A stretch of DNA of 64,000 bases from Bathynomus jamesi. Its lineage: Eukaryota; Arthropoda; Malacostraca; Isopoda; Cirolanidae. This document shows, piece by piece, positions 43,013-55,146 of this stretch; position 1 is the first letter of the stretch, and each line of letters begins with the position of its first letter. The notes beneath the pieces are model-generated. The model saw only the letters and a list, made by a program, of their open reading frames with translations, was not told the origin of the DNA and did not search any database. The stretch is taken from positions 1,324,501-1,388,500 of the forward strand of contig JAJOZX010000196.1 of NCBI GenBank assembly GCA_023014485.1, read 5' to 3'. The position numbers and the translations under genes are program-made.

Positions 43013-46000
43013 CAAAATGAAAAATGAATAATCAATATTCATTTTTACATGAGAACCAAAATCGCTTAACGCGAGTTTGGATAGAATTTTTATTTGTTGC
43101 TTTCTGTTTTTGTTCCAGTGTCACAACCATGCGACTTACCATTTCTATGGTTTGGTCGTGTCCATATTTCCATTTTTATTTGTTATAGAATTTGTTATAG
43201 TTGATTGTGGTTGTCTTGCATCTCACCTCGTCCCTAGATTATGCATACCTACTAGGGTGTGTCAATTTTGTCAACTTTTTTCAAATCAATTTTGGTAGTG
43301 AAAATATAGTCTTTTCATGTCAAAACTTGAAATTGGCCAACCAAAATGAAATAAAATAACCCTTACCCACATCAATTTTACCTTAAAGTTTCAGAAATTG
43401 ATCCTTTTACTAAATAATAGGACATAAATTGATTAACTATTCATCTGTCACAGAATTATCCCACTGATCGCATATGGAGTGTTTTCAAGGTCATATAGTT
43501 GTTGTACAATGTACAAGTCACAACATGAATAGAACTGTCCCTCACTCTCAGTCCTCAGTTGCCTCTTAGATGTCATAGACGGTGGTTTGCTGTTGTTGCT
43601 CTTGTACCTACTTCATAGTTATTCTACTAGACGAATACTACAGTTTAACTGTAAGTACGGATTATTGATCATTACAATTATTTATTATTATCATATTCTT
43701 GTCTAATTATGTTGTAATCCCATGAAATTTTTTTATTGAATTTTAGAACATCGAATGACTAAACTTTGAAACATCGTAATTGATATCAACTACTTAAATG
43801 TTTTTCTTTCTTTTCAGGTATTCCTAAGATGCCAAAATTGAAGACAAGAGGTCAGTCGTCATGCCACTTGAGCCTGTTAGTCGGTACAGGCAAGGAGCTT
43901 CCCGTATCAGAATACCAACAGTGCGAGACATGCTGGGACTAGGGTTACTCCTTCGTGAACAAAATATAAAGGATAGAAGGAACTACACAGAGAAAGAGCT
44001 CATAAGGGACATGATTCCCCTCTTCTGCATCAGTGGAAAAAAGCTAATGTGTTATTCAAACCACCTGTACTCAATCAGTATAGAACTATTGAGCTAAAAT
44101 TAAAAAACCTGTAACACAAAGCAGTTGAGACATCACTTGGTAAAGGAAATCTAGCAAAGAAAAATAAATTTCTGCACACACTTGATACTCTTCTTGACAT
44201 TTTTAACTGCTAGTGTCCCATAGAGTTGTGTTCTGAAGCCAATTGTTCTCCCTCATGCAGAAGAGAACCTCACCCTCACATTGATTGTCGCTGTCCTCGT
44301 GAGAAGAAGATCCCTGTTTTGGAGCTGGCTTTCATAAAGGCGCAGAGAACAAAGGCAGGAGGCCAAGGAAGTATGCAGATTGGTTCGGCAGATTATTCAG
44401 AAACCAAAAAACAGATTGTTATTGCTAAGAAAAAAGAGAAAATCCGAGAGAGGGAAGAAAGGAAGAAAAAGAAGAGTGAAGAAGCCACCCAAAGAGATGA
44501 AGAGCTCTATCAAGAGGTTTCTCACTTCTTTGGAAGCTTTTCAGATGAACAGAAAGAAGCAACATCAGATGATAGCTCCAAAATGCCATCTGAACCTTCG
44601 CTGAAGAGAATGAAATACAACACTAAAGACATCTCAAACATTGCCCTTGCCAGTATTCGCCACCATACGGGGCTACTAGAGACTGCAGAGATTTCCACTG
44701 CCGCTTGGATAGATGCAGGCCTCATCAGCCGAGAGGATACATCCTTAGTGATAGATCATAATAAGATAAGAAGAGCACAAGAAAAAATAATGAAGGAAAT
44801 ATCTGATCAGCATGAAAAAGATTTGAAGGAGGAAGGTCTCTCTTGCCTTTTGTTTGATGCAAGAAGAGATGACACAAAAGTTCTCCTAGAGGTAGAGGGA
44901 ATGGACAGAAAGTTTCCCGGTCTCATCAAAGAAGAACACTACTCTGTGTGTTCCGAACCTGGTGGCCGCTATTTGTTTCACTTTTTTCCTGAAGCAGAAG
45001 TAGAAGGCAAGAAACATGCAGAGGCAATTGCTGATCATAATATGTTGGCTTCAAGAAAGAAGACTTGACAGTTCACTGTAGGCCGTTGGTGGAGACTCAA
45101 CTGCGGTGAACACTGGATGGCAGGGCGGTGTTATGACGCATTTAGAGAAAAAACTTGGAAGAATGCTTGTTTGGATTGTATGTGATTTGCACACAGGGGA
45201 ACTACCTCTTCGTCGTCTCATCCAGGAACTTGATGGTCCTACAAAGAGCAACAACAAGTGGTCAGGCCCCCTTGGCAACATGCTAGATGAAGCAACGGAA
45301 TTAGAAATAAATACAAAATTTCCAAAGGTCGAAGTAGGCCCTCCCCTTCCAGTGTTGTCTGAAGAAGTTATCAAAGACCTCAGCACGGATCAATCTTACG
45401 CTTATCGTATTGTTCAAGCAGTCAGATCAGGAGAGTTGCCTCAAAATCTGGCTCTCTTGGAGATTGGACCCGTAAGTCACAGTCGTTGGTTAACTACAGC
45501 GATTCGTTTCTGCAGGATTTGGGTTTCCAAACATGCACTGAAGGGCAAAATGCTACAGAATTTGATGTTGATTGTTCAATTTATTATTGGGTTTTATCTT
45601 CCTCACTGGTTCAATGTAAAACTTAATCCAATGTGGATGGAGGGGCCCAACCACATCTTGTTTCAATTACAGCTACTGATAACCCAAAGGAAAGTAGTGG
45701 TGGACATCGTGTTACCTGTGGTGAGAAGGTCCGCTTGGTATGCTAGGCCAGAGGCAGTTTTGCAAGCAATACTCTGCAGCCAATGTACCAAAGAGCGAAC
45801 TGAGGCTGTGGAAATCATTCTAAAGCTTAGAGGAACATCACTAGATGATGACCAGCTGGGAGACTGCTCTGTTCAGACAAGGAAGGTACCTCCGATAAAC
45901 GTCAATGCCACGAAATTGTCAGAATTAGTTAACTTGAGTTCGGAAGTTTTGGAGGCACCACTGACAACATATATAACAAACAAAGATTTAACACAACTTA

Positions 46001-49000
46001 AAGAGGCCCCAATGCAAGTGCCAAAGTGGCCTTCTCACACTCAGAGTGTGGAGAGATGTGTGAAAATGGTCACAGAAGCAGCTAGTCAAGTTTACAGTCA
46101 CGAGAGGCGAGAAGGCTACATCAAAGCGCAAGTAGCAAGCCGAATGCTGATGTCAAGGAACCGCAGCAAAGAAGAACATGACTGCATTGGTTACTTTCAA
46201 ATAAAGACTCTGAATGATATCTTATTGCCACTTTAAATGTTGATAGGATGTTTGCGCACATTTGTTATTTTGTTACGAATTTACGGAAAAATTGAATTTT
46301 TGAATAAAAATTGATGTAGGTAGGAGTTATTTTTTATTGTTTTTGAAGCAAGGATATTATTTTGTATGCCAAATGATTACATTAAATTGCTACTAAATCA
46401 CATGATTTTCAATTTAGTCATTTCACCCCCAAAATTGACACACCCCAATACCCACTCTTTGTCTCTAATTCGTTTCTTTTAAATCCTCCCAATAATGACT
46501 TATACACTATGACTTCATAAAATAACAAATTTCCTTCACGGTTTGCATACCTTGAACACTGAATCACGTGTTTAGTATTTGGACATCTTCCGTATTCAAT
46601 GTATGGTAAATGCTTTAATATAAAAAACTTCATTCTCTATACGTCATTATTTATTTGTGGTGTTATGCCGTATAAATATTATCATTCAACCATATTCGCC
46701 CATACGTCCATATCTTATCTTGACCATTATCCTATATCAATTCTATTAAATATTCATTTTTACTCGTGTCAGTCTATCAAATGCAAAACTTTATGCATTC
46801 GTATCTGTTCGTTCGAAAACGCGCAAATACGTTCTCGTGTATTATTTTTTTATTATTTTTATTTTTAAACATTTCGCCTCCCGCAATGAACTCGAAAATG
46901 CTTAGGTAAGTGATCAAATTCCACAAACTACGGCAGAAGCGAACGCTTCTAAGATAAAAATTCCTCTCGCTCTGATTCAAATTTATAACATATTATGTTG
47001 TATATTATGTTATATACCGTATGTGCCCATGTACTTTGTGATGTACTAATAACCATATATAAATATAAAAACACTGTAAGAATTGTAAGTGACTATGTAC
47101 TTAATAATGTAATTAATGTAATGTACTTTAATAAAATTGTAATTAAATGTACTAATTTAATATAATATAATGTATTTTAATAAAATTGTAATTAAATGTA
47201 ATAATTAAATATAATGTAATGTACTTTAATAAAATTGTAATTAAATGTAAGAATTTAATATAATGTAATGTACTTTAATAAAATTGTAATTAAATGTAAT
47301 AATTTAATATAATGTAATGTACTTTAATAACGATAATTAACGATAATAAGCGAATGTGAATTAATTGGTAATTGTAATCGTAATTGTAATGAACCAAAAT
47401 TACAACGTACTCAATGATGTACTTAGATTGTACTTATGTACTACTACGAAATTATATCGCCTTCAGAAATGTGTATATACTCGACGAAAATACGATTAGT
47501 TTTTATTTTTTTTTATTTTTACTTGGAATCTTTCATCTGATCATGTGTTTAAAAGGGGGGAACTTAACCTTCAACTGCACTCCCCCAACATTTAGATTTA
47601 TATGATACATGTAATTGTAACATTACTTCACTCTTCTTTGGTCACTACTACGAGACTCCCTTGTTAGCAGCCTCGCTGCGAGGACGGGGCAGAGGCCCCT
47701 TGCCTCCTCAATTTTTTTTAGATTCTGGCCTGAGCCATGGTCGAAAGAGGTCGAACCTCTACCCCTGTAAATCCACAGCACTACCTGTACATTTTTAGAA
47801 GTAAATTACAGTGAGAGAAACTTTTTATTTTTCCCCTTCGAGTTTGGTTCTCTTCAGAGAACTTAGTAAAATAAAATAGAGAAAATAGTTCCCGATAAGT
47901 TATAAAAAGAAAATCGGCGAACATTCAGAGAAAGTATCAGAGTATTAAAGAAAGAGAAAAAAGAAATGAGAGAAAAATTAGAATGTTATAGAAGAAAACT
48001 ATCGCGAGAAATATCCGTTGCTGCCTCCCAACCAGAACCCCGGTCGATTCGAACCACCCCAGGGCCATAGACGGAGGGGTTATAACACTGGCGACCTTGC
48101 ATAAGGATCTTATAACATTGGCGACCCTTTAACCAGGATAAGAAACTGACGACCCCTGCATCCAGGATTCTTCCAGTCTTCCAGACCCTGGAAACCGAAT
48201 CAACCATAAGCACATAGAAGAAGGATTTTAACAAGTGGCCCACTTTGGCCAGGATAGAAATTACCCTGCATCAGGATAAAACCATTTGACCGGCGTGTCA
48301 CGACTTCCAGTTCGTAACATCCACCCTTGAACCGGTGTGTCACGACTCCAAGTTCTCCACGCCTAGTTTTCTTCCAAGAACAAGTAGCCAGCAAGACACG
48401 TCTTCAGGACACGTCTCTAAGGATTTCGCCGTAGAAATTTTGTTAAGTACAGAGTTTGTTTTTTTAAGTAATTTGTAAACATTTGAAAAGTCAGTATTAT
48501 TAACAGTTAATAATGAGTATCAAGCCAGAATTTACAAGAAACACTGAACATTTCAGACACCAGTGGTACATTTTATTTATTGAAAGTTATTTTCAAAGAG
48601 TTATTTTCAAAGAGTTATTTTCAAAGTTATTTTCAGTATTATAGTTAGTATAGAATAATTTTATTTTATGTACCAAACATAATATTACTGTACCTTCGCG
48701 TACATTCGAGTGAAATGTGTTTACATTTCGTATTTTTGTTTACAATTTTTTAAAATTATTGAATTGAATTGACTTGCAAATTAAGAAAGAGAGAGTTTAT
48801 AGAGAGTTTATAGATATAGATATAAAGGGTGATCCAGAGAAATGGGACCCAAAAGAAACCCCTGTAACTCTTAAAGTATAAGTCCTTTTATAAAATCATA
48901 CGCATCATTCGAAAGAGGATAGTTACAAGTTTGTACAGGATTGTATAGGTTTTGACAATACAAGACAAGATAAGATACAAAACAAAATAAAAGTGTTAGT

Positions 49001-51345
49001 TAAAACTAACCCTTCAGGATGACTGCATGGACTGTGGAACAGCTGCGTTTCATAACTGAGCAATATTATGAGCATGGAAGAAGTGTAGTTTTAGCTCAAA
49101 GATCTTTCAAGACAAATTTTCAGATGTCAAAATCACCTTCTAAGAGCTGAAACTACACTTCTTCCATGCTTATAATATTGCTCAGTTATGAAACGCAGCT
49201 GTTCCACAGTCCATGCAGTCATCTTGAAGGGTTAGTTTTAACTAACACTTTTATTTTGTTTTGTATCTTATCTTGTCTTGTATTATCAAAACCTATACAA
49301 TCCTGTACAAACTTGTAACTATCCTCTTTCGAATGATGTGTATGATTTTATAAAAGGACTTATACTTTAAGAGTTACTGGGGTTTCTTTTGGGTCCCATT
49401 TCTCTGGATCACCCTTTACTTGAAGCAGCTTCAAGTTCCAGTTTCAGTTTTCAGATGGTTGCATCCAAGATGGACAACCAAACCCCAGAGATTTATAAAG
49501 ATACTTGAAGTAGTTTCGAGTCAGTTTTAGTTGCAAATCCGTTGCAAATCAGTTCCAAGTCAGTTTTAGTTGCAAATAAGTTGAAAATCAGTTTTCAGAC
49601 AGTTTCAGTTGGTTGGATCCAAGAGGGACAACCAAAACCCAGAGAATAATAGACTTCACTTGATAGAAGTTCGAGTGCAGTCAATTTCAGTTTTCAGTCA
49701 GTTTTCAGTCAGCTTCCAGTCAGTTGGTTGTATCCAAGAGGGACAACCAAACCCCAGAGATTAATAGTCTCCACTTGATAGCAGTTCAAGTGCAAGTCAG
49801 TTTCAGTTGCAAGTCAGTTTCAGTTGCAAGTCAATTTCAGTTGCAAGTCAGTTTAAGTAAGTTTTAAGTCAGTTCTATTCAGTTTTAAGTCAGTTTAAGT
49901 CAGTCAGTCAGTTTGAAGTCAGTCAGTCAGTTTGAAGTCAGCCAGTCAGTTTGATTCAGTCAGTTTGAAATCAGTCAGTTTGAAGTCAGTCAGTCAGTTT
50001 CAAGTTAATCAGTTTCAAGTAGTTTCGAAGTTTCAGTCAGTTTCGAAGTTTCAGTCAGTTTCGAAGTTTCAGTCAGTTTCGAAGTTTCAGTCAGTTTTGA
50101 AGTTTCAGTAAATTTTATTTAAAGTCAGTTTTATTTAAAGTTAGTTTTATTTAAAGTTAGTTTTGAAGTCCCAAGTCAGTTTTGAAGTCCCAAGTCATTT
50201 CAATGCAGTCAAATGAATTCAACTTTTTTTAGTTGTTTAAGAGAAATTAGTTTAAGAGAATGTAATTTAAGATAATTTAAGTCAACCTTCCTTTTTGTAA
50301 AAGAGAATTTAATGCAACCTGAATTGACAGGTTGTCTTTAATTTAACCTTTTTTTTGTTTGTAAGAAGGAAATTGACCGATTTGTCTTTTCTTTTCATGC
50401 CATTGTTGCGTATATAAATATATAGGTAAAATGACATATTTTATTGTTTGCAAACAAAATCGTTTTTACAAATGTTTGTAACGAGTTTTATAATTATTGT
50501 GATTATATGATGAGAGTAATAGTGTAATAATTAATCGATCATGTACCTAATTTATCCTGCTCTGAACGGTCGGGAAATTTACCCGTATGACCACACATAC
50601 CCTAAATTTCAGTTGTTTTTTATTTTTTTTTGTAATTTACTTTTAATTAAACTTCTACACAATAAAACATAGGTATTTATCTATATGCAAACAAGTTTTC
50701 AGACAAAAATATCAAATAATTCAAATTCTATCAACATTTAACGAAAGAGTATGATTTTCTACTTAACATGCAAAAATTATTAAACCTTTTTAATATTCTT
50801 TTTTATATAAAAATAATTTTTAATGTAAAATTTACCTGAAATTATTAAAAAAATTGTTCGAAATGCTTTTCTTCCATTTCAATAACTTTTTTTTATTCTT
50901 GGCCGAAATTCATCTATGGCTCGATTTACTTTTATTTTTAAGTATATTATATGTTTAATTCATTAAAATGCATAATTGATTACTATTTTTAATTTGTATT
51001 CTTAATTTTCTTAATTCAATTATCTTACCGATACTTCTGGTTAATGTTAATGGTTATATAGTTCATATATAGCTAGGAATGTTACTAGTTGAATTTAATT
51101 CCATCTTCAAAATTTAATTTTTAATACCGGTAGATTTACTTTTATTAATTGTAAGTTCTTTTAAGTGCGTATTTATTTTAATTACCTTAATACGCGCAAC
51201 TGATTAATTACATAAAATCGATAATTCCGATTGAATTTTATTACTTTTGACACATTCGAATTCATTAAAACTTATACGCATACACCATCATTAATACTAC
51301 CTGTAATTAGATTTTTTTAATAATCGACCTTGAACTTAAAGGATT

Positions 51346-51386
<41 letters not shown>

Positions 51387-54194
51387 TGACTTAAACTTAA
51401 AAGATTTTAAAACCCTAAACCCATCTTAAATTATTATACATTATTTTTAAACTTTGTTAATTCATAAACTTCCAAATCCCTACACATACACACGCATGTA
51501 AACTTGTTCAAATGTGTACGTTTCTCCACAAATATTACGTACAAAAAAAAAAATCTGCGGACACTGATTACACTTTCACCCATTTGGACATATCACCAAC
51601 CACCACACTTTGTACCTAGTACACACAAATACAAACTAGACCACAGGTCTATACATCATCTATTAAGTAATTCGATTTTTACCTACAATAGTAAAAAAAA
51701 ACTAGTTTATAGATTGTACAATCATGGTAACTTTGAAAATTCCTGAACTTTAAAATTTATATTTTTCCCTTTTTATTTACCCACTATTCATTATGTATGT
51801 AATTTTTCCCACCGAAAATAATTTTTTTTTTAAACTTAAAAAGAATTAAAATTTTTGTTGAAAATTTAAAACTATCATTGATTGTTTAAATTAAAGGGTT
51901 GTCTAAAATTAGATTTGATTTTCTATTTACTCTGCATAGTACCCAACCACCCGAACTTAAACTTACTTGTTCTGTATAAAATTTGTAATGTAAAAGAAAA
52001 ATTCGTCATCATCTAACTTGAATTCGTTAGGATGTTATGTTTATGTTATTATATTGTATTAATTGTACCCTATTATATTATTATATAAATATCATTTTAA
52101 AGGGGAGAGCAATGTAAAAATGAACAATGAATAATTATAATCAATATTAATTTTTACATGAGAACCAAAATCGCTTAACGCGAGTTTGCATAGAATTTTT
52201 ATTTGTTGCTTTCTATTTTTGTTTCAATGTCACAACCATGCGACCTACCATTTCTATGGTTTGGTCGTGTCCATATTTCCATTTTTATTTGTTATAGAAT
52301 TTGTTATAGTTGATTGTTGTTGTCTTGCATCTCACCCTCGTCCCTAGATTATGCATATACATTGCACATAACAGGATTGGAACCCGTAGTTGTACTTCTC
52401 GGTCCTTAATACCCACTCTTTGTCTCTAATTCGTTTCTTTTAAATCCTCCCAATAATGACTTATACACTATGACGTCATAAAATAACTTAAATTTCCTTC
52501 ACGGTTTCCATACCTTGAACTTTGAATCACGTGTTTAGTATTTGGACATCTTCCGTATTCAATGTATGGTAAATTCTTTAATATAAACAACTTCATTCTC
52601 TATACGTCATTATTTATTTGTGGTGTTGTGCAGTATAAATATTATCATTCAACCATATTCGCCCATACGTCCATATCTTGACCATTATCCTATATCAATT
52701 CTATTAAATATTCATTTTTACTCGTGTCAGTCTATGAAATGCAAAACTTTATGCATTCGTATCTGTTCGTTCGAAAACGCGCAAATACGTTCTCGTGTAT
52801 TATTTTTTTTTATTTTTATTTTTAATTATTTTGCCTCCCGCAGTGAACTCGAAAATGCTTAGGTAAGTGATCAAATTTCGCTAACTACGGCAGAAGCGAA
52901 CGCTTCTAAGATGAAAATCTCCTCTCGCTCTGATTCAAATTTATAACATATTATGTTGTATATTATGCTATATACCGTATGTGCCCATGTACTTTGTGTT
53001 GTACTAATAACCATATATAAATATAAAAACACTGTAAGAATTGTAAGTGACTAATTTACTTAATAATGTAATTAATGTAATGTACTTTAATAAAATTGTA
53101 ATTAAATGTAATAATTTAATATAATGTAATTACTTTAATAACGATAATTAACGATAATAAGCGAATGTGAATTAATTGGTAATTGTAATTGTAACTGTAA
53201 TGAACCAAAATTACAACGTACTCAATGATGTACTTAGATTGTACTTATGTACTACTACGAAATTATATCGCCTTCAGAAATCTATACTCGGCGAAAATAC
53301 GATTAGTTTTTTTTTGCTTTTTAAAATTTTTTATTTGGAATCATCTGATCATGTGTTTAAAAGGGGGGAACTTAACCTTCAACTGCATTCCCCCAACATT
53401 TAGACTTATGATACATGTAATTGTAACATTACTTCACTCTTCTTTGGTCACTACTACGAGACTCCCTTGTTAGCAGCCTCGCTGTGAGGAGGGGGCAGAG
53501 GTCCCTTGCCTCCTTAATTTTTTTAGATTCCGACTTGAGCCATGGTCGAAAGAGATCAAACCTCTACCCCTGTAAATTCACAGCACTACCTGTACATTTT
53601 TAGAAGTAAATTACAGTGAGAGAAACTTTTTATTTTTCCCCTTCGAGTTTGGCTTTCTTCAGAGAACTTAGTAAAATAAAGTAAAGAAAATAGTTCCCGA
53701 TAAGTTATAAAAAGAAAATCGGCGAACCTTCAGAGAAAGTATCAGAGTATTATAGAAAGAGAAAAAAGAAATGAGAGAAAAATTAGAATGTTATAGAAGA
53801 AAACTATCGCGAGAAATATCCGTTGCTGCCTCCCAAACTGAACCCCCGTCGATTCGAACCACCCCAGGGCCATAGACGGAGGGGTTATGACATATATATA
53901 TATTATATATATATGTATATATATGTTCCTCTCTGTATATTTTCGGTGAAAAACAATAGGTTTTTATTTATTGTCCACTCTCATCAGAAATATTAAAAAC
54001 TATTAAGAATTGCATGCGGGCTCGAGTCCCGTTGCAAGCAGACGATGTCTTAGCACTCGAAAACTGTCAGGATATCTGTTTATGGTTACAATTTGCTCTT
54101 ACTCTAACCTAGCTTTATTCTGAATTTTTCTACAACGTAAAAAATTTATCCCATTATGTGTTTAATTATTGTCTGTTTCCATCGTGATTATTTT

Positions 54195-54231
<37 letters not shown>

Positions 54232-54546
54232 TGGAGCTTTAATAATATTTTTTCTCGATAATTCAGCACCGCAGTAGGATTTTTAAATTACTAAAACTTT
54301 TAAGAATTATCTGCTTTTTTATTATATTCTTTTAAATTCGTGGCGTTTTCTCTTATTGTAGCTCTTTATTTTTACTTAACCTTATAGGGCCGATGCGGAA
54401 CTTGATCGTGTTATAACTACTTTTGAAGAAAGGGGAATAAATGATATGGATGCTTCTCCGCACAGCCAACCCAGTGACCTGAATACAGAAGTCGAGGTAT
54501 TGGCTCACATCCGGTCCAGCGAGTGCCAGGTCATCGAGGAACTAAT
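42026..54546 (+). CDS. P2 spliced gene, two exons (42,026-42,195; 54,388-54,546)
   Basis: Exon 1 starts MSQLYDSPDVFEAQDF and contains SSADRDELL; it ends AT|GTAAGT. Exon 2 follows a CTTATAG acceptor, begins in the matching phase (phase 2), and contains AELDRVITTFEE and LNTEVEVL. No stop interrupts either exon when spliced: 109 residues, acidic and Ser-poor, without a domain I recognise. Exon 2 again ends AT|GTAAGT, with Met-TAA if read through. The gene converges on the protease gene. The 12.2-kb intron is mostly a later LTR element. Conservation with P1 in exon phase and sequence argues for a real gene. Confidence 0.6.
42296..42580. repeat. Tandem ACTCTTTCTCGTTTATAATA units with (TA)n
   Basis: The unit CTCTTTCTCGTTTATAATAA plus ATATAACCTAAC, followed by GGACATAATATA and (TA)n ending CGGCCAG, is repeated about four times. 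The TA run length varies between units. Lies in the intron of the P2 spliced gene. Confidence 0.8.
43253..46447 (+). mobile_element. hAT-like transposon C
   Basis: Ends T(A/G)GGGTGTGTCAATTTTG are inverted. The 8-bp flanks ATACCTAC (43,245-43,252) and ATACCCAC (46,448-46,455) differ by one base. The right LTR shows the uninterrupted neighbourhood, although it has diverged at the site itself. At 3,195 bp it carries a plus-strand transposase of the same family as element B. Confidence 0.88.
43828..46236 (+). pseudogene. Transposase of element C (GGDSTN family, with Cys-rich N-terminus)
   Basis: N-terminal reads change frame around VRDMLGLGLLLREQNI and ANVLFKPPVLNQYRTIE. A Cys-rich cluster follows (LCSEANCSPSC, CRCPREKKIPVLEL), a likely zinc-binding region. 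Core motifs: SCLLFDARRDDTKV (Asp), GGDSTAVNTGW (Asp), IVCDLHTGELPLRRL (CxxH), SHSRWLTTAIR (RW) and SHTQSVERCVKMVTEAA (Glu candidate). Breaks: frame changes near 43,900-44,230 and 45,050, and a TAG just before AVGGDST. The last 376 codons (45,106-46,236) are open. It is the best preserved of the B/C family here. Confidence 0.75.
47081..47330. repeat. ~59-bp tandem repeat in the left LTR
   Basis: The unit AATAAAATTGTAATTAAATG plus TAATAATTTAATATAATGTA and ATGTACTTT is present about four times here but only about once in the right LTR (53,085-53,140). The expansion therefore happened after insertion. Confidence 0.85.
48089..48106 (+). promoter_or_regulatory. Candidate primer-binding site
   Basis: TGGCGACCTTGCATAAGG begins two bases after the end of the left LTR and starts with the TGG expected for pairing to a tRNA 3' CCA end. 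A second TTATAACATTGGCGACCC follows at 48,109. I have not identified the tRNA. Confidence 0.5.
48825..49416 (+). mobile_element. Mariner-type foldback made of two inverted transposase 5' ends
   Basis: Starts AAGGGTGATCCAGAG and ends with its complement, flanked by TA (48,823-48,824; 49,417-49,418). Arms of ~270 bp match almost perfectly. Each arm includes the start of a transposase: MTAWTVEQLRFITEQYYEHG, the N-terminal helix-turn-helix region of mariner relatives. The catalytic part is absent. It lies in the interior of the LTR element. Confidence 0.9.
49430..50220. repeat. AGTTTCAGTCAGTT minisatellite
   Basis: Dozens of CAGTTT-, GTCAGT- and AAGTCA-based short repeats, including a run of TCGAAGTTTCAGTCAGTT units (50,025-50,110). 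A longer unit with GGTTGxATCCAAGAxGGACAACCAAA recurs at 49,460, 49,612 and 49,728. Part of the LTR element interior; non-coding. Confidence 0.85.
50221..52112. other. AT-rich LTR-element interior, no gene
   Basis: Very AT-rich, with (AAT)n at about 51,351-51,386. No coding motif on either strand. The purine tract AAAGGGGAGAG at 52,099-52,110 directly before the right LTR is a plausible plus-strand primer site. Confidence 0.7.
52113..53892 (+). repeat. Right LTR
   Basis: TGTAAAAATGA to GGGTTATGACA, 1,780 bp, aligning with the two segments of the left LTR. It has ~1 copy of the 59-bp unit where the left LTR has ~4. A weak open reading (MMYLDCTYVLL...) is shared by both LTRs but has no recognised domain. 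Confidence 0.88.
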
Positions 54547-54725
54547 GTAAGTATTTTTGAGGTTAAGAACAAAACACTGTATTTTCATATATTAAACGGT
54601 AGAAAACATGTACAAAGCGGAACCAGTTTCCGTTAAATAAGTCTTAATGGCTACATTTTACAGTTCCAAATGTATATACAACTTTACACAATATAGATAT
54701 ACACCTTTACACAATACAGCGAATG

Positions 54726-55145
54726 CTAACATATGGGAACCTTTTTTATCTGTCTGCATACACTTTTATCATTCATCTCTGTGCCGCACAAATCGAATAA
54801 TTTTAAAAAATCTAAAAATCCCTTCCCGCTATAATATCCTTGAAAACGGTATGGGTTCCATACAATCTCAGGTACATGTATCTGCTCGATTAATTTTACT
54901 ATAACAGGATCATTCCAGGGCTGAGAGCCGAGTGAATCAAAATAGTACATTCTTTCCCTATTTTTAAAATAGATCGCAAACCAATGAATTCCCTCACCCC
55001 CCACAATGTCGGTGTTAACGATAAGGCTATACCAATCTTTCGTACTTGGCAACTTCAATATTTCATTCTTCGCAAACACACCGATAAATTTGGAGCGTGT
55101 GAAACGCTCACTTTTCATTACTCTCTGGAGTGTATTCGCATCCAT
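54726..55145 (-). pseudogene. P2 adenain-like protease lacking its cysteine
   Basis: Start MDANTLQRVM at 55,145, one base after the capsid stop (TAAAATG). His (GIHWFAIYF) and Asp (YYFDSLG) candidates are present. Between RFQGYYS and FLDFLKLF the segment that carries the catalytic cysteine in P1 is missing. The frame remains open, so this looks like an in-frame loss of active-site sequence. It would be inactive. Confidence 0.82.
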
Positions 55146-55146
55146 T

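Larger units (their letters stand above)
43010..48087 (+). repeat. Left LTR, split by transposon C
   Basis: Segments 43,010-43,252 and 46,448-48,087 align in order with the right LTR (for example GCATCTCACC at 43,219 and AATACCCACTCTTTGTCTC at 46,447). Ends TTATAACA, then CTGGCGACC. Confidence 0.85.
43010..53892 (+). mobile_element. LTR retrotransposon derivative without gag-pol
   Basis: Two direct long terminal repeats: left 43,010-48,087 (interrupted by transposon C) and right 52,113-53,892 (1,780 bp). Both start TGT(C/A)AAAATGA and end GGGTTAT(A/G)ACA. A primer-binding-like TGGCGACC follows the left LTR and a purine tract (AAAGGGGAGAG) precedes the right LTR. The ~4.0-kb interior has no gag, protease, RT or integrase motif, so it fits the large-retrotransposon-derivative class. 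Insertion was into a TA/TG microsatellite; no target duplication can be read. LTRs show many differences, so it is not recent. Confidence 0.85.

Noticed and set aside
46599..46868. Small gene repeated at 52,620-52,862
   Set aside because: It lies in both LTRs; similarity reflects LTR duplication and there is no recognised motif.
47414..47605. A gene inside the LTR, also at 53,225-53,473
   Set aside because: Short, hydrophobic, not conserved in frame beyond what LTR identity explains, and with no domain.
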